A program made the position numbers and the translations under genes. A model generated the notes under the pieces. That model ran no database searches and had not been told where the DNA came from. It saw only the letters and a list, made by a program, of their open reading frames with translations. 64,000 nt of DNA from UBA9676 sp963837105 (GTDB taxonomy: Bacteria; Actinomycetota; Actinomycetes; Streptosporangiales; Streptosporangiaceae). Of this stretch, positions 53,674-61,831 are shown piece by piece (within the stretch, counting starts at the first letter, position 1; each line of letters begins with the position of its first letter). The stretch is taken from positions 124,001 to 188,000 of the forward strand of contig CAWIMG010000034.1 in the NCBI GenBank assembly GCA_963837105.1. The letters run 5' to 3'.

Positions 53674-54036
53674 CGGATGTCCTCTTGTTTCAGGTAGTCC
53701 TCGTAACGCTGCTCGGCCAGCGGGATCGCCTGGCGGTACCAGGCCTCCCAATTTTCCAGCCTTATCTCCGGCTACCAGCAGAACCGCGTTCCGCCGGGGA
53801 TCGAGGATATACAGGATGCGGATCTCGCTGCGCCCGGCGGAGCCTGGCCGCAGTTCCTTCAGGTTGCTCAGCCGGGAGTGCTGGACGCGGTCGGCGAGCG
53901 GGCGGCCCAGCTCCGGCCCGGCTTCGAGCAGCATGCCGATGGCCTGGCCGACCTGGATCGCGCTGGCCCGGTCACGCTTGCGCAAGTCGTGCAACCACGC
54001 CCGGACCTCCGGTGTCATGACCAGGACATAGGCCAC
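53670..54036 (-). pseudogene. RelE/HigB-like (Gp49) toxin with frameshift into the antitoxin frame
   Basis: The frame begins at a GTG at 54036 (AYVLVMTPEVRAWLHDLRKR) and shows the RelE-like core PLADRVQHSRLSNLKELRPG then SEIRILYILDPRRNAVLLVA. The expected end, NWEAWYRQAIPLAEQRYEDY followed by LKQEDIR and the overlapping TGA, is present but one frame away. A run of four A (minus strand, 53752-53755) carries one base too many. As sequenced, the toxin frame runs on through the antitoxin as a 237-residue fusion. It could be an inactivating mutation, a sequencing error, or slippage in the A-run. Confidence 0.8.
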
Positions 54037-54115
54037 GTCAGCTGCCTCTCCGCAGCGGTAGCATTACCCAGACATGATATCACATCAGCGTAATATTTTA
54101 GGCTTGCGGAGCCGG

Positions 54116-56509
54116 TTAGCTGTCCGTACTGGCGCTTGGAGTGAGTTCGAGCCTGCGCGGGTCGGAGAAGCCGAGACCGGCGTAGCCGGGCGCGCGTTTG
54201 GCGAGCATGGCAGCAAGGACGCCAGTCCGCTGATCGAGGTAGTCGTGGACTTCGGCCGTGGTCTTGTTCTCATGCGAGCGCAGGATCCGGCCTACGTACT
54301 GGGTCAGGCTGCCCTTGTTGGCGACCGGCGCGGCGAGGAACAAGGTATCCAGGGCCGGGCAGTCGAAGCCTTCGCCAGCGTACGGGCCGGTGGCCACGAC
54401 CAGGAGTGGCGGCCCGCCGAGCTGCGGCTGCAGGCGGGCCAGCGCCGCCGCGCGGCTCTTGGCACCCATCCCGCCGCGAAGAATAACCGGGTCGTGCCCA
54501 GCCTCGCGCAGCAAGTCGGCGAACTTTTCCAGATGGCTGGTCCGGTTGGTGAGGACCAGGCAGTTGCGGTCCTTGCTGAGTGCGGCGAGGACATCCGCGA
54601 TGACCTGCCGAGCGCGCTGCTCATCAGCGGCCAGGTGCCGGTAGATGGTCGTCATGCCGCCAGGGCGGGACGGGTCGGCGTCGCCGTCGTACCGGTACGC
54701 AGTCGGGTGAACGTACAACACGGGGATCGGGCGGCCGGTGCCCAGAAGCGTGTCCTGGCCGGCTGCGTCGCGGGAAAGCGCGATGGTGTGCCGGACCGGT
54801 CCCACTTGCATGGCGATCAGGTCGTCGAGCTTGTCGCGGCGGTACGGGGTGGCGGTCAGCCCGAGCCAGCGCCGTGCCGGGATCTGCCTGACCGCATGCT
54901 CGAACGCGGCGGCCGGGACGTGATGGCATTCGTCGGCGACGATAAGGCCGTACCCGGCGGTCAGGTCCGCGACGTCATCGCGGCGGGACAGGGTCTGCAA
55001 GGTGGCGACATCGATGGAGCCGCGCAGCTTGGTCCGGCCGCCGCCAAGCTGCCCGGCTTTGACGCCGAGGAACTCAGCGATCTTGGCCCGCCATTGGTCC
55101 GTGAGCGTCTTCCGGTCCACTAGGACGAGAGTGGAGACCTGATGCGCGGCGATGACCGCGCATGCAATCACGGTCTTGCCGGTTCCGGGCGTCGCGACCA
55201 GCACCCCCAGATCGTGCCCGGTCAAGACCTGGACGGCCGCCTGTTGCGGCTCGGTCAGCACGGCCGAGCAGGTGATTGCCTGCGTGGTGCCGACCGCGCG
55301 ATCATCGGCCAGGTCCAGCTTGCTGCCTGCCTGCGCGGCGAGTTCGCTCACGGTGGTGAGCATGCCGCGCGGCACGATCAGGCCGCCATCGATGGTCTCG
55401 TCGAAGAACTGCAGGAAGCGAGGGACGTCCCAGGTGGAGGCGCGCATCCGCTGCTTCTCGTAGAACTGCGGGTTGTGCATCGAGGCAGCGTGCCGCAGCG
55501 ACGCGGCGAGCGAGGGCGTCAGGTCGGCCAGCTCGACCCGGATGCCCGCCCCGAGCCGGGCCCGGACCACAGTCGCCGCCTCCGGCCGGATCTTCGTGGA
55601 GACTGGCGCGGCAAGCCTGGTGACCTCGCTGCCCGCCGGGACCCGCCCGGCCTTGTCCGCGGCCCGGCTCACCTCCTTAGGCGTCATACGGCCAAGCGTG
55701 GACAGGTAAGACCACTGATCCTGGTGCGGTTCGAGATTCTCCAGGTTCAGGAACACCGTCGCGTTGCGGTCGCGGGCCGACCGGAACAGCGGCAGCGCAA
55801 TCAGGTTTCCGACACCGCCGACCGGGAGCAGATCCTGGGACGGGAACAGCCGGTCATAACTGGCCAGGTTCACCTTCCCGCGAATCGCCATCGCCTCACG
55901 CAGCAGTCCGGTGCCCAGTCGCCGCGCAGTCTCCGCCGGCACTGGCGCGGTGAAGAAAACCCACGCGTGCATACCCACCCCGGAACGCGACACCTCCAGC
56001 GCCACCGACACCCCGAACGCCCGCCCCGCCTTGACGTACATGAACGCCTCGGTCAGCGCATCGTGCCCGTCGAAGTCAGCGGCCAGCCACCAGCACCTGT
56101 CGCCGTCCAGCAGTGGATAAACGCCGACGTGCACATCGCCCTTCAGATGAGCAGCCAGCACATCCGTGGTCAACGGCAGGTAGTCCCGCTTCTCATGCGG
56201 GATCCCGCGCTGCCACCCGCCGCGCACCGCCGGGAGCCAGCCCTTCCAGCCGGTACGAGAATTCTCGATCCTGGTGGCGTAGATGTCGGTACGCGCCGCG
56301 AACAGAGCCCGGAAGAACGCCACCTTCGCGTCATTGGGTGAGTCTCTATGGACCGGTCCCGGCGGCGCATCGAAGAAGCCGGCCTGACCCGGACCGGGTG
56401 GCGCGGCCTGCCGCGGGCTCAGCTCCAGCATCTTCAGCAGGCGCGCGTTCTCCGACCGCAGCCGCGCCAGTTCCGCAGCCACAGCCGCGGGAATCTCAGT
56501 CACGCCCAC
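54116..56509 (-). CDS. TOTE-type primase-helicase fusion
   Basis: A 797-residue protein. A short leucine-rich coiled coil (AAELARLRSENARLLKMLEL) leads to an archaeo-eukaryotic-primase-like domain at about 55-310: VAFFRALFAARTDIYATRIE, WWLAADFDGHDALTEAF with a DxD metal pair, SRSGVGMHAWVFF and GVGNLIALPLF. A superfamily 2 helicase follows, with Walker A ATPGTGKTVIA (about 443), Walker B VADECHH (about 527), SAT-like LTATPYRRD and helicase-C motifs ending QYVGRILRSHENK. This pairing is the hallmark of TOTE conflict-system proteins and related mobile-element helicases. It lies between the integrase and toxin-antitoxin genes on the same strand. It may serve replication of the element or defence. 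Confidence 0.82.
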   Translation of the reverse strand: MGVTEIPAAVAAELARLRSENARLLKMLELSPRQAAPPGPGQAGFFDAPPGPVHRDSPNDAKVAFFRALFAARTDIYATRIENSRTGWKGWLPAVRGGWQRGIPHEKRDYLPLTTDVLAAHLKGDVHVGVYPLLDGDRCWWLAADFDGHDALTEAFMYVKAGRAFGVSVALEVSRSGVGMHAWVFFTAPVPAETARRLGTGLLREAMAIRGKVNLASYDRLFPSQDLLPVGGVGNLIALPLFRSARDRNATVFLNLENLEPHQDQWSYLSTLGRMTPKEVSRAADKAGRVPAGSEVTRLAAPVSTKIRPEAATVVRARLGAGIRVELADLTPSLAASLRHAASMHNPQFYEKQRMRASTWDVPRFLQFFDETIDGGLIVPRGMLTTVSELAAQAGSKLDLADDRAVGTTQAITCSAVLTEPQQAAVQVLTGHDLGVLVATPGTGKTVIACAVIAAHQVSTLVLVDRKTLTDQWRAKIAEFLGVKAGQLGGGRTKLRGSIDVATLQTLSRRDDVADLTAGYGLIVADECHHVPAAAFEHAVRQIPARRWLGLTATPYRRDKLDDLIAMQVGPVRHTIALSRDAAGQDTLLGTGRPIPVLYVHPTAYRYDGDADPSRPGGMTTIYRHLAADEQRARQVIADVLAALSKDRNCLVLTNRTSHLEKFADLLREAGHDPVILRGGMGAKSRAAALARLQPQLGGPPLLVVATGPYAGEGFDCPALDTLFLAAPVANKGSLTQYVGRILRSHENKTTAEVHDYLDQRTGVLAAMLAKRAPGYAGLGFSDPRRLELTPSASTDS

Positions 56510-57062
56510 AACATATGCAACCCGCGTCCATGTAGCTCATGCCCGAGTTTCAAGCGGCAGTCAGGCCACGCACGGAGGTCATTCCGGCGGCCCCCAGTCG
56601 TCGGCTTGCCTGAGCCGGTCTCTTGGCGTGGTGTGTGAAATGACCACCTCGCCAAAACGCGCGGGCCCGGTGGGCTGACCGCGGAAAATGGCGGATCCCC
56701 GCTGCGGCGTTCGCGAACGTTATGAGCAAGGCCGCCAGGGAGGCCGAAATCGATGCGTCTCTCGCCCAGCCGCTCACCGCCCGGTGGTCTACCAACAGGC
56801 CGACCAGCAGCTGGTCAGGATAACTGTTCCGAACGGGACGTTCTGCGTGTGATCACGCCTGGCATGGACTCCGGTGAGCCAGGCCGTAACCGGCAACTTC
56901 GGCGACAGCATTACGAAATGAAGCGCTCCGCAATTGCTCACCCGCTGTGGTCGGGCCAGGGTGACTTCCTGCCCATCTGCTGTAGCTCGGAATGGTGTTT
57001 CTCGGCCGCGTTCGCCACCGTGAGTGCGATTTATCGGCGGCTTCCCGGACTGCCCCGGGACG
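56510..57062. other. Gene-free stretch between helicase and integrase
   Basis: About 550 bp with only short shadow frames. No excisionase-like helix-turn-helix gene was found here, although one is often beside actinobacterial integrases. It presumably contains the helicase promoter. Confidence 0.4.
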
Positions 57063-58304
57063 TTACCGTCGCCCGAAGACGTCATCCATGATCTCGGCGC
57101 CGGTGGTGATCACGGGCCGCAGTTCCCGGCGGTAGATGACCTCGGTTGTGCGGCTGGAGGCATGCCCGACCAGGTGGGCGATCTCTTCGATGCTGACGCC
57201 GCGGTGGCTCATCAGGCTGACGAAAGAGGTCCGTAGTTCGCGTGGTGTCCAGCTATCTCCGGTTCCGGCCGCATTGCAGACCCGTTTGAATATCTTCCGG
57301 ACGTTCCCCGCGTCCAGGGCGGTGCCGCGATGAGTGGTGAACACTAGCCCAGTGTCCTGCCATCGTTCCCCGGCCAGCGCCCGCTCGTGGGCCTGGCTCT
57401 CCAGCAGCGCACCGAGCGCCCCGGCCGCCATCTGGGGAAGGCCAAGCGTGCGGCGTGACCGCTTGGTCTTGGTCTCGCCGCGCTCACGTACCGACCGCCA
57501 GAGCGCCACATGAGGGGGAGCCGGAGGGTCAGCGTCTGGGTCGCCCTCCAGGTCCACGTGATCCCAGCGCAGTGCCCTGGCCTCTTCGGTGCGGACCCCG
57601 ACTAGCAGGCTCAGCACGATGTAGGCATACATCAGTTCGGCCGGTCGGCGGACATCCTTCAGGCCAGGGCGCAGTTCCATCACGGGTAGGGTCTGAGCTG
57701 CGGTGATGACCGCCACGGCCTGGTCCAGGGTCAGCGACTTCGACGGTCGGCCTTCCAGGCCTTTGGGGGTGTCCACGAGCGTCGCGACGTTGCGGCTCAC
57801 GAGATCGTTGGCTTCGGCGTGCCGGATGGCGCGCTTGAGCGCGAGGTGGCCCATGGTCACGACCGCACTGGAGTACGTGGCCGCTGTCTTGAATAGTGCC
57901 TGGCGCACGTCAGCGGCCGTCAACTTGCGAAGCTTCCTGGTACCGACAACCCTCAGGATCGGCTCCAGTACGTTCTCGTTCTTCTTGATCGTCTTGGCTG
58001 AGCGGCCGTCGAGCCCGTTCGCGAGCCAGTCTTCCACGGCCTGGCGGACGGTGTAGTTCGCGTAGCCGGTCTTCGGGACGATGCCCTTGTCGAGCTCGTT
58101 ATGCAACTCGCGGAGCTTGTCCAGCACGGCGGTCTTGGTCTTAGCGCTGACCTTGCGCCGGGCGCGTCTCCCGTCTTCGGGGTAGCCCAGCGTTACCTCG
58201 CCGCGCCACAGGCCCGGGCAATGCCGGTGGCGTTCGGGGTCGCGGCAGGGACCGCGGTGCTCGAATGAGATCCCGTCCTCGCCGCGCCTGCGCCGGGCGG
58301 TCAT
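57063..58304 (-). CDS. int: Site-specific tyrosine integrase
   Basis: A 413-residue phage/ICE-type tyrosine recombinase. The N-terminus has a small Arg/His/Cys-rich arm-binding region, then a SAM-like core-binding domain (YTVRQAVEDWLANGLDGRSA). The catalytic domain shows the first Arg in LLVGVRTEEARALRWDHVD (about 237), RELRTS in place of HxxR (about 356), LVGHASSRTTEVIYRRELRP with His and the nucleophile Tyr (about 388). The PRELR variant is common in actinobacterial tRNA-targeting integrases. The gene starts 161 bp from att copy 4, the classic int-attP arrangement, so it probably recognises the tRNA-Thr core. It is the only integrase in the window. Confidence 0.92.
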   Translation of the reverse strand: MTARRRRGEDGISFEHRGPCRDPERHRHCPGLWRGEVTLGYPEDGRRARRKVSAKTKTAVLDKLRELHNELDKGIVPKTGYANYTVRQAVEDWLANGLDGRSAKTIKKNENVLEPILRVVGTRKLRKLTAADVRQALFKTAATYSSAVVTMGHLALKRAIRHAEANDLVSRNVATLVDTPKGLEGRPSKSLTLDQAVAVITAAQTLPVMELRPGLKDVRRPAELMYAYIVLSLLVGVRTEEARALRWDHVDLEGDPDADPPAPPHVALWRSVRERGETKTKRSRRTLGLPQMAAGALGALLESQAHERALAGERWQDTGLVFTTHRGTALDAGNVRKIFKRVCNAAGTGDSWTPRELRTSFVSLMSHRGVSIEEIAHLVGHASSRTTEVIYRRELRPVITTGAEIMDDVFGRR

Positions 58305-58323
58305 GATGACAAGGCTAACCCGG

Positions 58324-58334
58324 GGTGGGGACTA
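58324..58334 (+). repeat. Arm-type repeat, right end of island III
   Basis: GGTGGGGACTA lies between the integrase start and att copy 4 (131 bp left of the core). GTGGTGAC follows 13 bp after its core. It is identical to the sites right of copies 2 and 3. Confidence 0.5.
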
Positions 58335-58464
58335 ACGGTGGTGACAACGGCCGTACGAATCCAGGCACCCTCAGGCACCCTCAGACCTGAAAACCGCAGG
58401 TGAACAGCACCCTGTCGTCGAACATGGCTGGTCAGCGAAGCGCCCGGTATCGATGGCAATAACC

Positions 58465-58509
58465 ATGGTAAGGAGAAGGTCTACGGTTCGATTCCGTAAG
58501 GGGGCTCCA
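58465..58509 (+). repeat. att copy 4: 3' half of tRNA-Thr(GGU)
   Basis: Identical over 45 nt to copies 1 and 2, from the ATGGTAA loop to GGGGGCTCCA. It lies upstream of the integrase gene. Upstream bases do not form a tRNA 5' half. Confidence 0.85.
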
Positions 58510-58557
58510 GGCTATGAGGGTTTTTCGAATATAGAACTGGATACCTCACCTTCCGGC

Positions 58558-58576
58558 GAGTGGCATTTGAGTGGCA
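58558..58576 (+). repeat. Phased direct repeat right of att copy 4
   Basis: GAGTGGCA occurs at 58558-58565 and 58569-58576, 11 bp apart, 49 bp right of the att core. Position and phasing match the arm-type repeats of islands I and II, but the sequence differs, suggesting a fourth island with another integrase specificity. Confidence 0.45.
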
Positions 58577-58579
58577 CAC

Positions 58580-58603
58580 GCTATAGAGAAAGCTATAGAG
58601 AAA
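58580..58603 (+). repeat. Perfect 12-bp tandem duplication
   Basis: GCTATAGAGAAA occurs twice in direct succession in a locally AT-rich spot near the left end of the last island. It may be part of a regulatory or integrase site, or a slippage product. Confidence 0.5.
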
Positions 58604-58902
58604 GTGCATGGGACCAGGCATTTTACGGAGCGATGAGCCGCGTAGAGCGTTTCCGCTTCGGGGGAGAGGAAGAGGTCCCTTGGCTGACTCTGGCGCAGGC
58701 ACAGCCATCTCGCAGATCTGATCCTACGAAGAGTGACGAGAGTCGTTCACTCCGCGCCAACAGGGCGGCAGCAGAACACCGACTCGGCGCGGGGCGGCGC
58801 TGCGACCTGCGTTCCGCAGCTCCGGCTGAGTTCATGACACGCTCGCTGGCGAAGCCGCAGGTCCAGACGGTGCTGGCTGGTCGCATCAGCGGAAGTTCCT
58901 AG

Positions 58903-59040
58903 GTCCGCGAGGCGTCGCTGCGGTTGACGCACCTGTTCCGCCGGGAGGAGGGAGTCTGGCGGATCGTTCACCGGCAGGCCGACCGAAACGCGGCGCATTC
59001 GTCGAAGGCCAGGACGCGGCGTGCGGCACGGCGGCGATGA
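58903..59040 (+). pseudogene. C-terminal remnant of an NTF2/DUF4440-like protein
   Basis: After an in-frame stop, codons read VREASLRLTHLFRREEGVWR then IVHRQADRNAAH and stop at 59040. The strand LRLTHLFRREEGVWRIVHRQ is the typical end of SnoaL/DUF4440 ketosteroid-isomerase-like proteins. The front of the gene is not found, so this is a fragment. Its end overlaps the jetA start by 4 bp. Confidence 0.5.
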
Positions 59041-60638
59041 GCGGTAGATCGCGCAATTCTGTCGGCCGCCTGCGGCAGGATGTAGTGGTGGTTAGCGGAG
59101 GGCCTCAGTCGGCCCATGGCCAGGGCGAGTCACAGCCGTTCACGCACCTGGGCGTCCCGAACGCGGACCTTTACCGGAGCCTGCTGCGCACCTTCGCGCG
59201 GGCGAAGGAACGCTTCATCGTGCATCTGCGACCGGAGGATGTTGCGGCCGAGCTCCGGATCGAAGCCGACGAGCAGTTGACCCAGGCCCTGGAGCAACTC
59301 GTGGCATGGGGGAATCTGCGCGCGGACGTCGACACCAGCCGCGTCACCACAGTGGAGGACTTCCACCGTAAGCGGTCCCTGTACCAGCTCACCGCCGCGG
59401 GGCAGGCGGCCGAGGAGGCGATCGCTTTCTACGAGGAGGCCATTGGGCGACGCGGGCAGCTCCAGTCGGTTGCCCTGGCCGACATCGCCGACCAGCTTCG
59501 CTCACTGAAGGTCCTCGCCGCAGACCACGATCCCGACCCGGCCAAGACCCACTTGCTACTGCTGTCCATAGCGGAGCGATTCTCCTCCCTGGCTGACAAC
59601 GCGCAGGCGTTCATGTCCGCGTTGCGACGCGCGATCGACTTCTCCGACGGCGACGTTGACGGTTTCCTCGCCTACAAGGAACGGCTGATCGACTACATCA
59701 ACAGGTTCATCGCGGACCTGGCCAACTCTGGCTCTCAGATCGCGGTGCTGCTGGGCGACCTGGAAGCCGCCGGTCACGAGCGGCTGCTGGCACTTGCCGC
59801 GCGGCGGGAGGCAGCCGACGCGGTGCCGGAGGGCGCGGATGCCGCCGAATCCCTGGCCAGGGCGGAAAAACAGGCAGTCGATGCATGGCGGAACCGGTGG
59901 CGGGGGCTGGACGACTGGTTCACATCGCGGGACCCGGGGCACCCGTCGCAGGCACGGCTGCTGCGGCAGGTTGCCGTGACCGCGATCAAGCAGCTCATCG
60001 ATGCGGTGGGCCTGCTCAACGAACGGCGCTCGGGACGATCGGATCGCTCGGCGGACTTCCGCGTGCTCGCCCGGTGGTTCGCTGAGGCGCCGGACGACGA
60101 AGCCGCTCACCGTCTGTGGCGGGCGGCGTTCGGCCTATGCGCCGCCCGGCACCTGTCCGTTACCGGCGAAACCGCCGACGCCTGGCACGACCTTCCACCC
60201 GGAACGGCGTGGCGGGATGCGCCGCCTATCCGTATCTCCCCACAGCTAAGGAAGACCGGGAGCTACGAGCGGCGTGGTAAGCCCAACCAGGTGCGTGACA
60301 GGTCAGAAGAGCGGGAGTTCCTGCGCAGGCAGGCGGAAAGTGAAGCGGCCGAGACCGCTGCGGCGCGGCGGCGCCTCCACACCGGCGGGCCGGCGTTGCT
60401 GTCCGATCTCGACGTGCCAGACCCGCAGGCATTCCGGCTGTTCCTGGGCCTGCTCGGCGACGCGCTGGCGGCACGTAAGCCCGGTGACACCGAAGTGAAA
60501 ACCGTGACGAGCGACGGCATGATGGAGGTGCGGCTCTCGCTGGTCCCGGACGGCGGAACGGCTACAGTCCGCACCGCCGACGGCTTGCTCACAGGTCCGG
60601 AGCACGTCATCGAGATCACCGATCTGACGGCGTCATGA
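59037..60638 (+). CDS. jetA: Wadjet type II JetA (DUF2397, TIGR02677 family)
   Basis: A 533-residue MukF/kleisin-like subunit of a Wadjet anti-plasmid complex. ADLYRSLLRTFARAKERFIV begins the winged-helix domain, VEDFHRKRSLYQLTAAGQAA is the family signature, and the long helical middle (FMSALRRAIDFSDGDVDGFL, AYKERLIDYINRFIADL) is typical of TIGR02677. The first ~30 residues precede the conserved start, so a GTG near 59085 is also possible. It is followed by jetB with a 4-bp overlap and then jetC, the type II order. In Wadjet the JetABC motor extrudes circular DNA loops and JetD cuts small plasmids. Confidence 0.9.
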   Translation: MSGRSRNSVGRLRQDVVVVSGGPQSAHGQGESQPFTHLGVPNADLYRSLLRTFARAKERFIVHLRPEDVAAELRIEADEQLTQALEQLVAWGNLRADVDTSRVTTVEDFHRKRSLYQLTAAGQAAEEAIAFYEEAIGRRGQLQSVALADIADQLRSLKVLAADHDPDPAKTHLLLLSIAERFSSLADNAQAFMSALRRAIDFSDGDVDGFLAYKERLIDYINRFIADLANSGSQIAVLLGDLEAAGHERLLALAARREAADAVPEGADAAESLARAEKQAVDAWRNRWRGLDDWFTSRDPGHPSQARLLRQVAVTAIKQLIDAVGLLNERRSGRSDRSADFRVLARWFAEAPDDEAAHRLWRAAFGLCAARHLSVTGETADAWHDLPPGTAWRDAPPIRISPQLRKTGSYERRGKPNQVRDRSEEREFLRRQAESEAAETAAARRRLHTGGPALLSDLDVPDPQAFRLFLGLLGDALAARKPGDTEVKTVTSDGMMEVRLSLVPDGGTATVRTADGLLTGPEHVIEITDLTAS

Positions 60639-61831
60639 TCCCAGCCGAGGAGCAGGCGCAGCGCAGGGCGGCGCTCCGCGCCTTGCTCGCCAAGCCGTTG
60701 CTGATCACCGACACTGATGATGAGACACTGATCCTGGTCCGGCGGCACCTGACCGAGTTGCGTGAGTGGCTGAACCGCGAGACCGGATGGCGTCTCGTGG
60801 CGGACTCGGAGACTGCCCGGCTGTTCAAGACTGCCCCGATGCTGTCCGATGCGTCCCACCCCGCCCGCGGGCACAGCAAAGAGCCGTTCGGCCGGCGCCG
60901 GTACGTCACCTTGTGCCTGGCCCTGGCGGCACTCGCCCGCGCCGATGCGCAAACGACGCTCGGCAGCCTCGCAGACGACGTGCTCACGGCTGCCGCTGAA
61001 CCGGAGCTGGCCGGGTGCGGGTTCACATTGACCCTGGACACCCGGGCGGACCGGTCGGACCTGGTCGCGGTGGTCCGGCTGCTGCTGAGCTGGGGGGTGC
61101 TGAGCCGGGTTTCCGGAGACGAGGACGCCTACCTGTCGGCCGGGACGGATGTGCTGTACGACGTGCGCAGGCCGGTGCTGGGCGTGCTGCTGTCCGGCGC
61201 TCGCGGGCCCTCCACCGTGACCGCCACGACGTTTCCCAGGCGGCTCGCGGGGCTGACCGCGGAACCGGTCGCCGAGAGCGACGAACTGCGCAACCAGGCG
61301 CTGCGCAGGCGGCTCACCCGGCGGTTGCTGGAGGATCCGGTCGTCTACTACGACGAACTCGAAGACGACGAACGCGCTTACCTGCTGTCCCAGCGGCACG
61401 CAATCACCCGGCGGATCGAGGAGGCCACCGGGCTGATCCCCGAGATGCGCGCCGAGGGGATCGCCATGGTCGACCCGGAGGACGAGCTGACCGACGTGCG
61501 GATGCCCGAGCAGCGCACCGACGGGCATGTCACGCTGCTGGTCGCGGAGTACCTCGCCCGCCGGGAACAGGCTGCTCCCGGTGAACTGCACGCTGTCGTC
61601 CGGCAGGCGGCCGCTGAGCACGCCACGTACTGGCGCAAGGGGGTGACCGAGCCGGGCGCGGAAACAGAACTGCTCGCCATCGCACTGGAGAAGCTGTCGG
61701 CGCTCCGCCTGGTCGAGATGGACGGATCGGTGGTCCGCAGCCGGCAGGCGATCGCGCGTTTCGCCCTGGACGAGCCGACCATCAGCAAGACGAGAAAGGC
61801 GAAAGCCGATGCTGCCAGCACCCTCTTCTGA
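60635..61831 (+). CDS. jetB: Wadjet type II JetB (DUF2398, TIGR02678 family)
   Basis: A 398-residue MukE/kite-like subunit. QRRAALRALLAKPLLITDTD and VRRHLTELREWLNRETGWRL followed by LFKTAP match TIGR02678, as do GRRRYVTLCLALAALARADA and YLSAGTDVLYDVRRPVLGVL. It bridges the kleisin-like JetA and the JetC ATPase. Its ATG overlaps the jetA stop, and its end overlaps jetC by 23 bp, indicating stoichiometric co-translation. Confidence 0.9.
   Translation: MIPAEEQAQRRAALRALLAKPLLITDTDDETLILVRRHLTELREWLNRETGWRLVADSETARLFKTAPMLSDASHPARGHSKEPFGRRRYVTLCLALAALARADAQTTLGSLADDVLTAAAEPELAGCGFTLTLDTRADRSDLVAVVRLLLSWGVLSRVSGDEDAYLSAGTDVLYDVRRPVLGVLLSGARGPSTVTATTFPRRLAGLTAEPVAESDELRNQALRRRLTRRLLEDPVVYYDELEDDERAYLLSQRHAITRRIEEATGLIPEMRAEGIAMVDPEDELTDVRMPEQRTDGHVTLLVAEYLARREQAAPGELHAVVRQAAAEHATYWRKGVTEPGAETELLAIALEKLSALRLVEMDGSVVRSRQAIARFALDEPTISKTRKAKADAASTLF

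Noticed and set aside
54116..56509. Restriction-modification or type III helicase assignment for the SF2 helicase
   Set aside because: No methylase neighbour, and the N-terminal domain has primase-like DxD and SRSGVGMH motifs instead of a nuclease domain.
52976..58464. Island III as a typical actinomycete ICE (AICE)
   Set aside because: No FtsK/SpoIIIE-like transfer gene, RepSA-type replication gene or excisionase was found between att copies 3 and 4.
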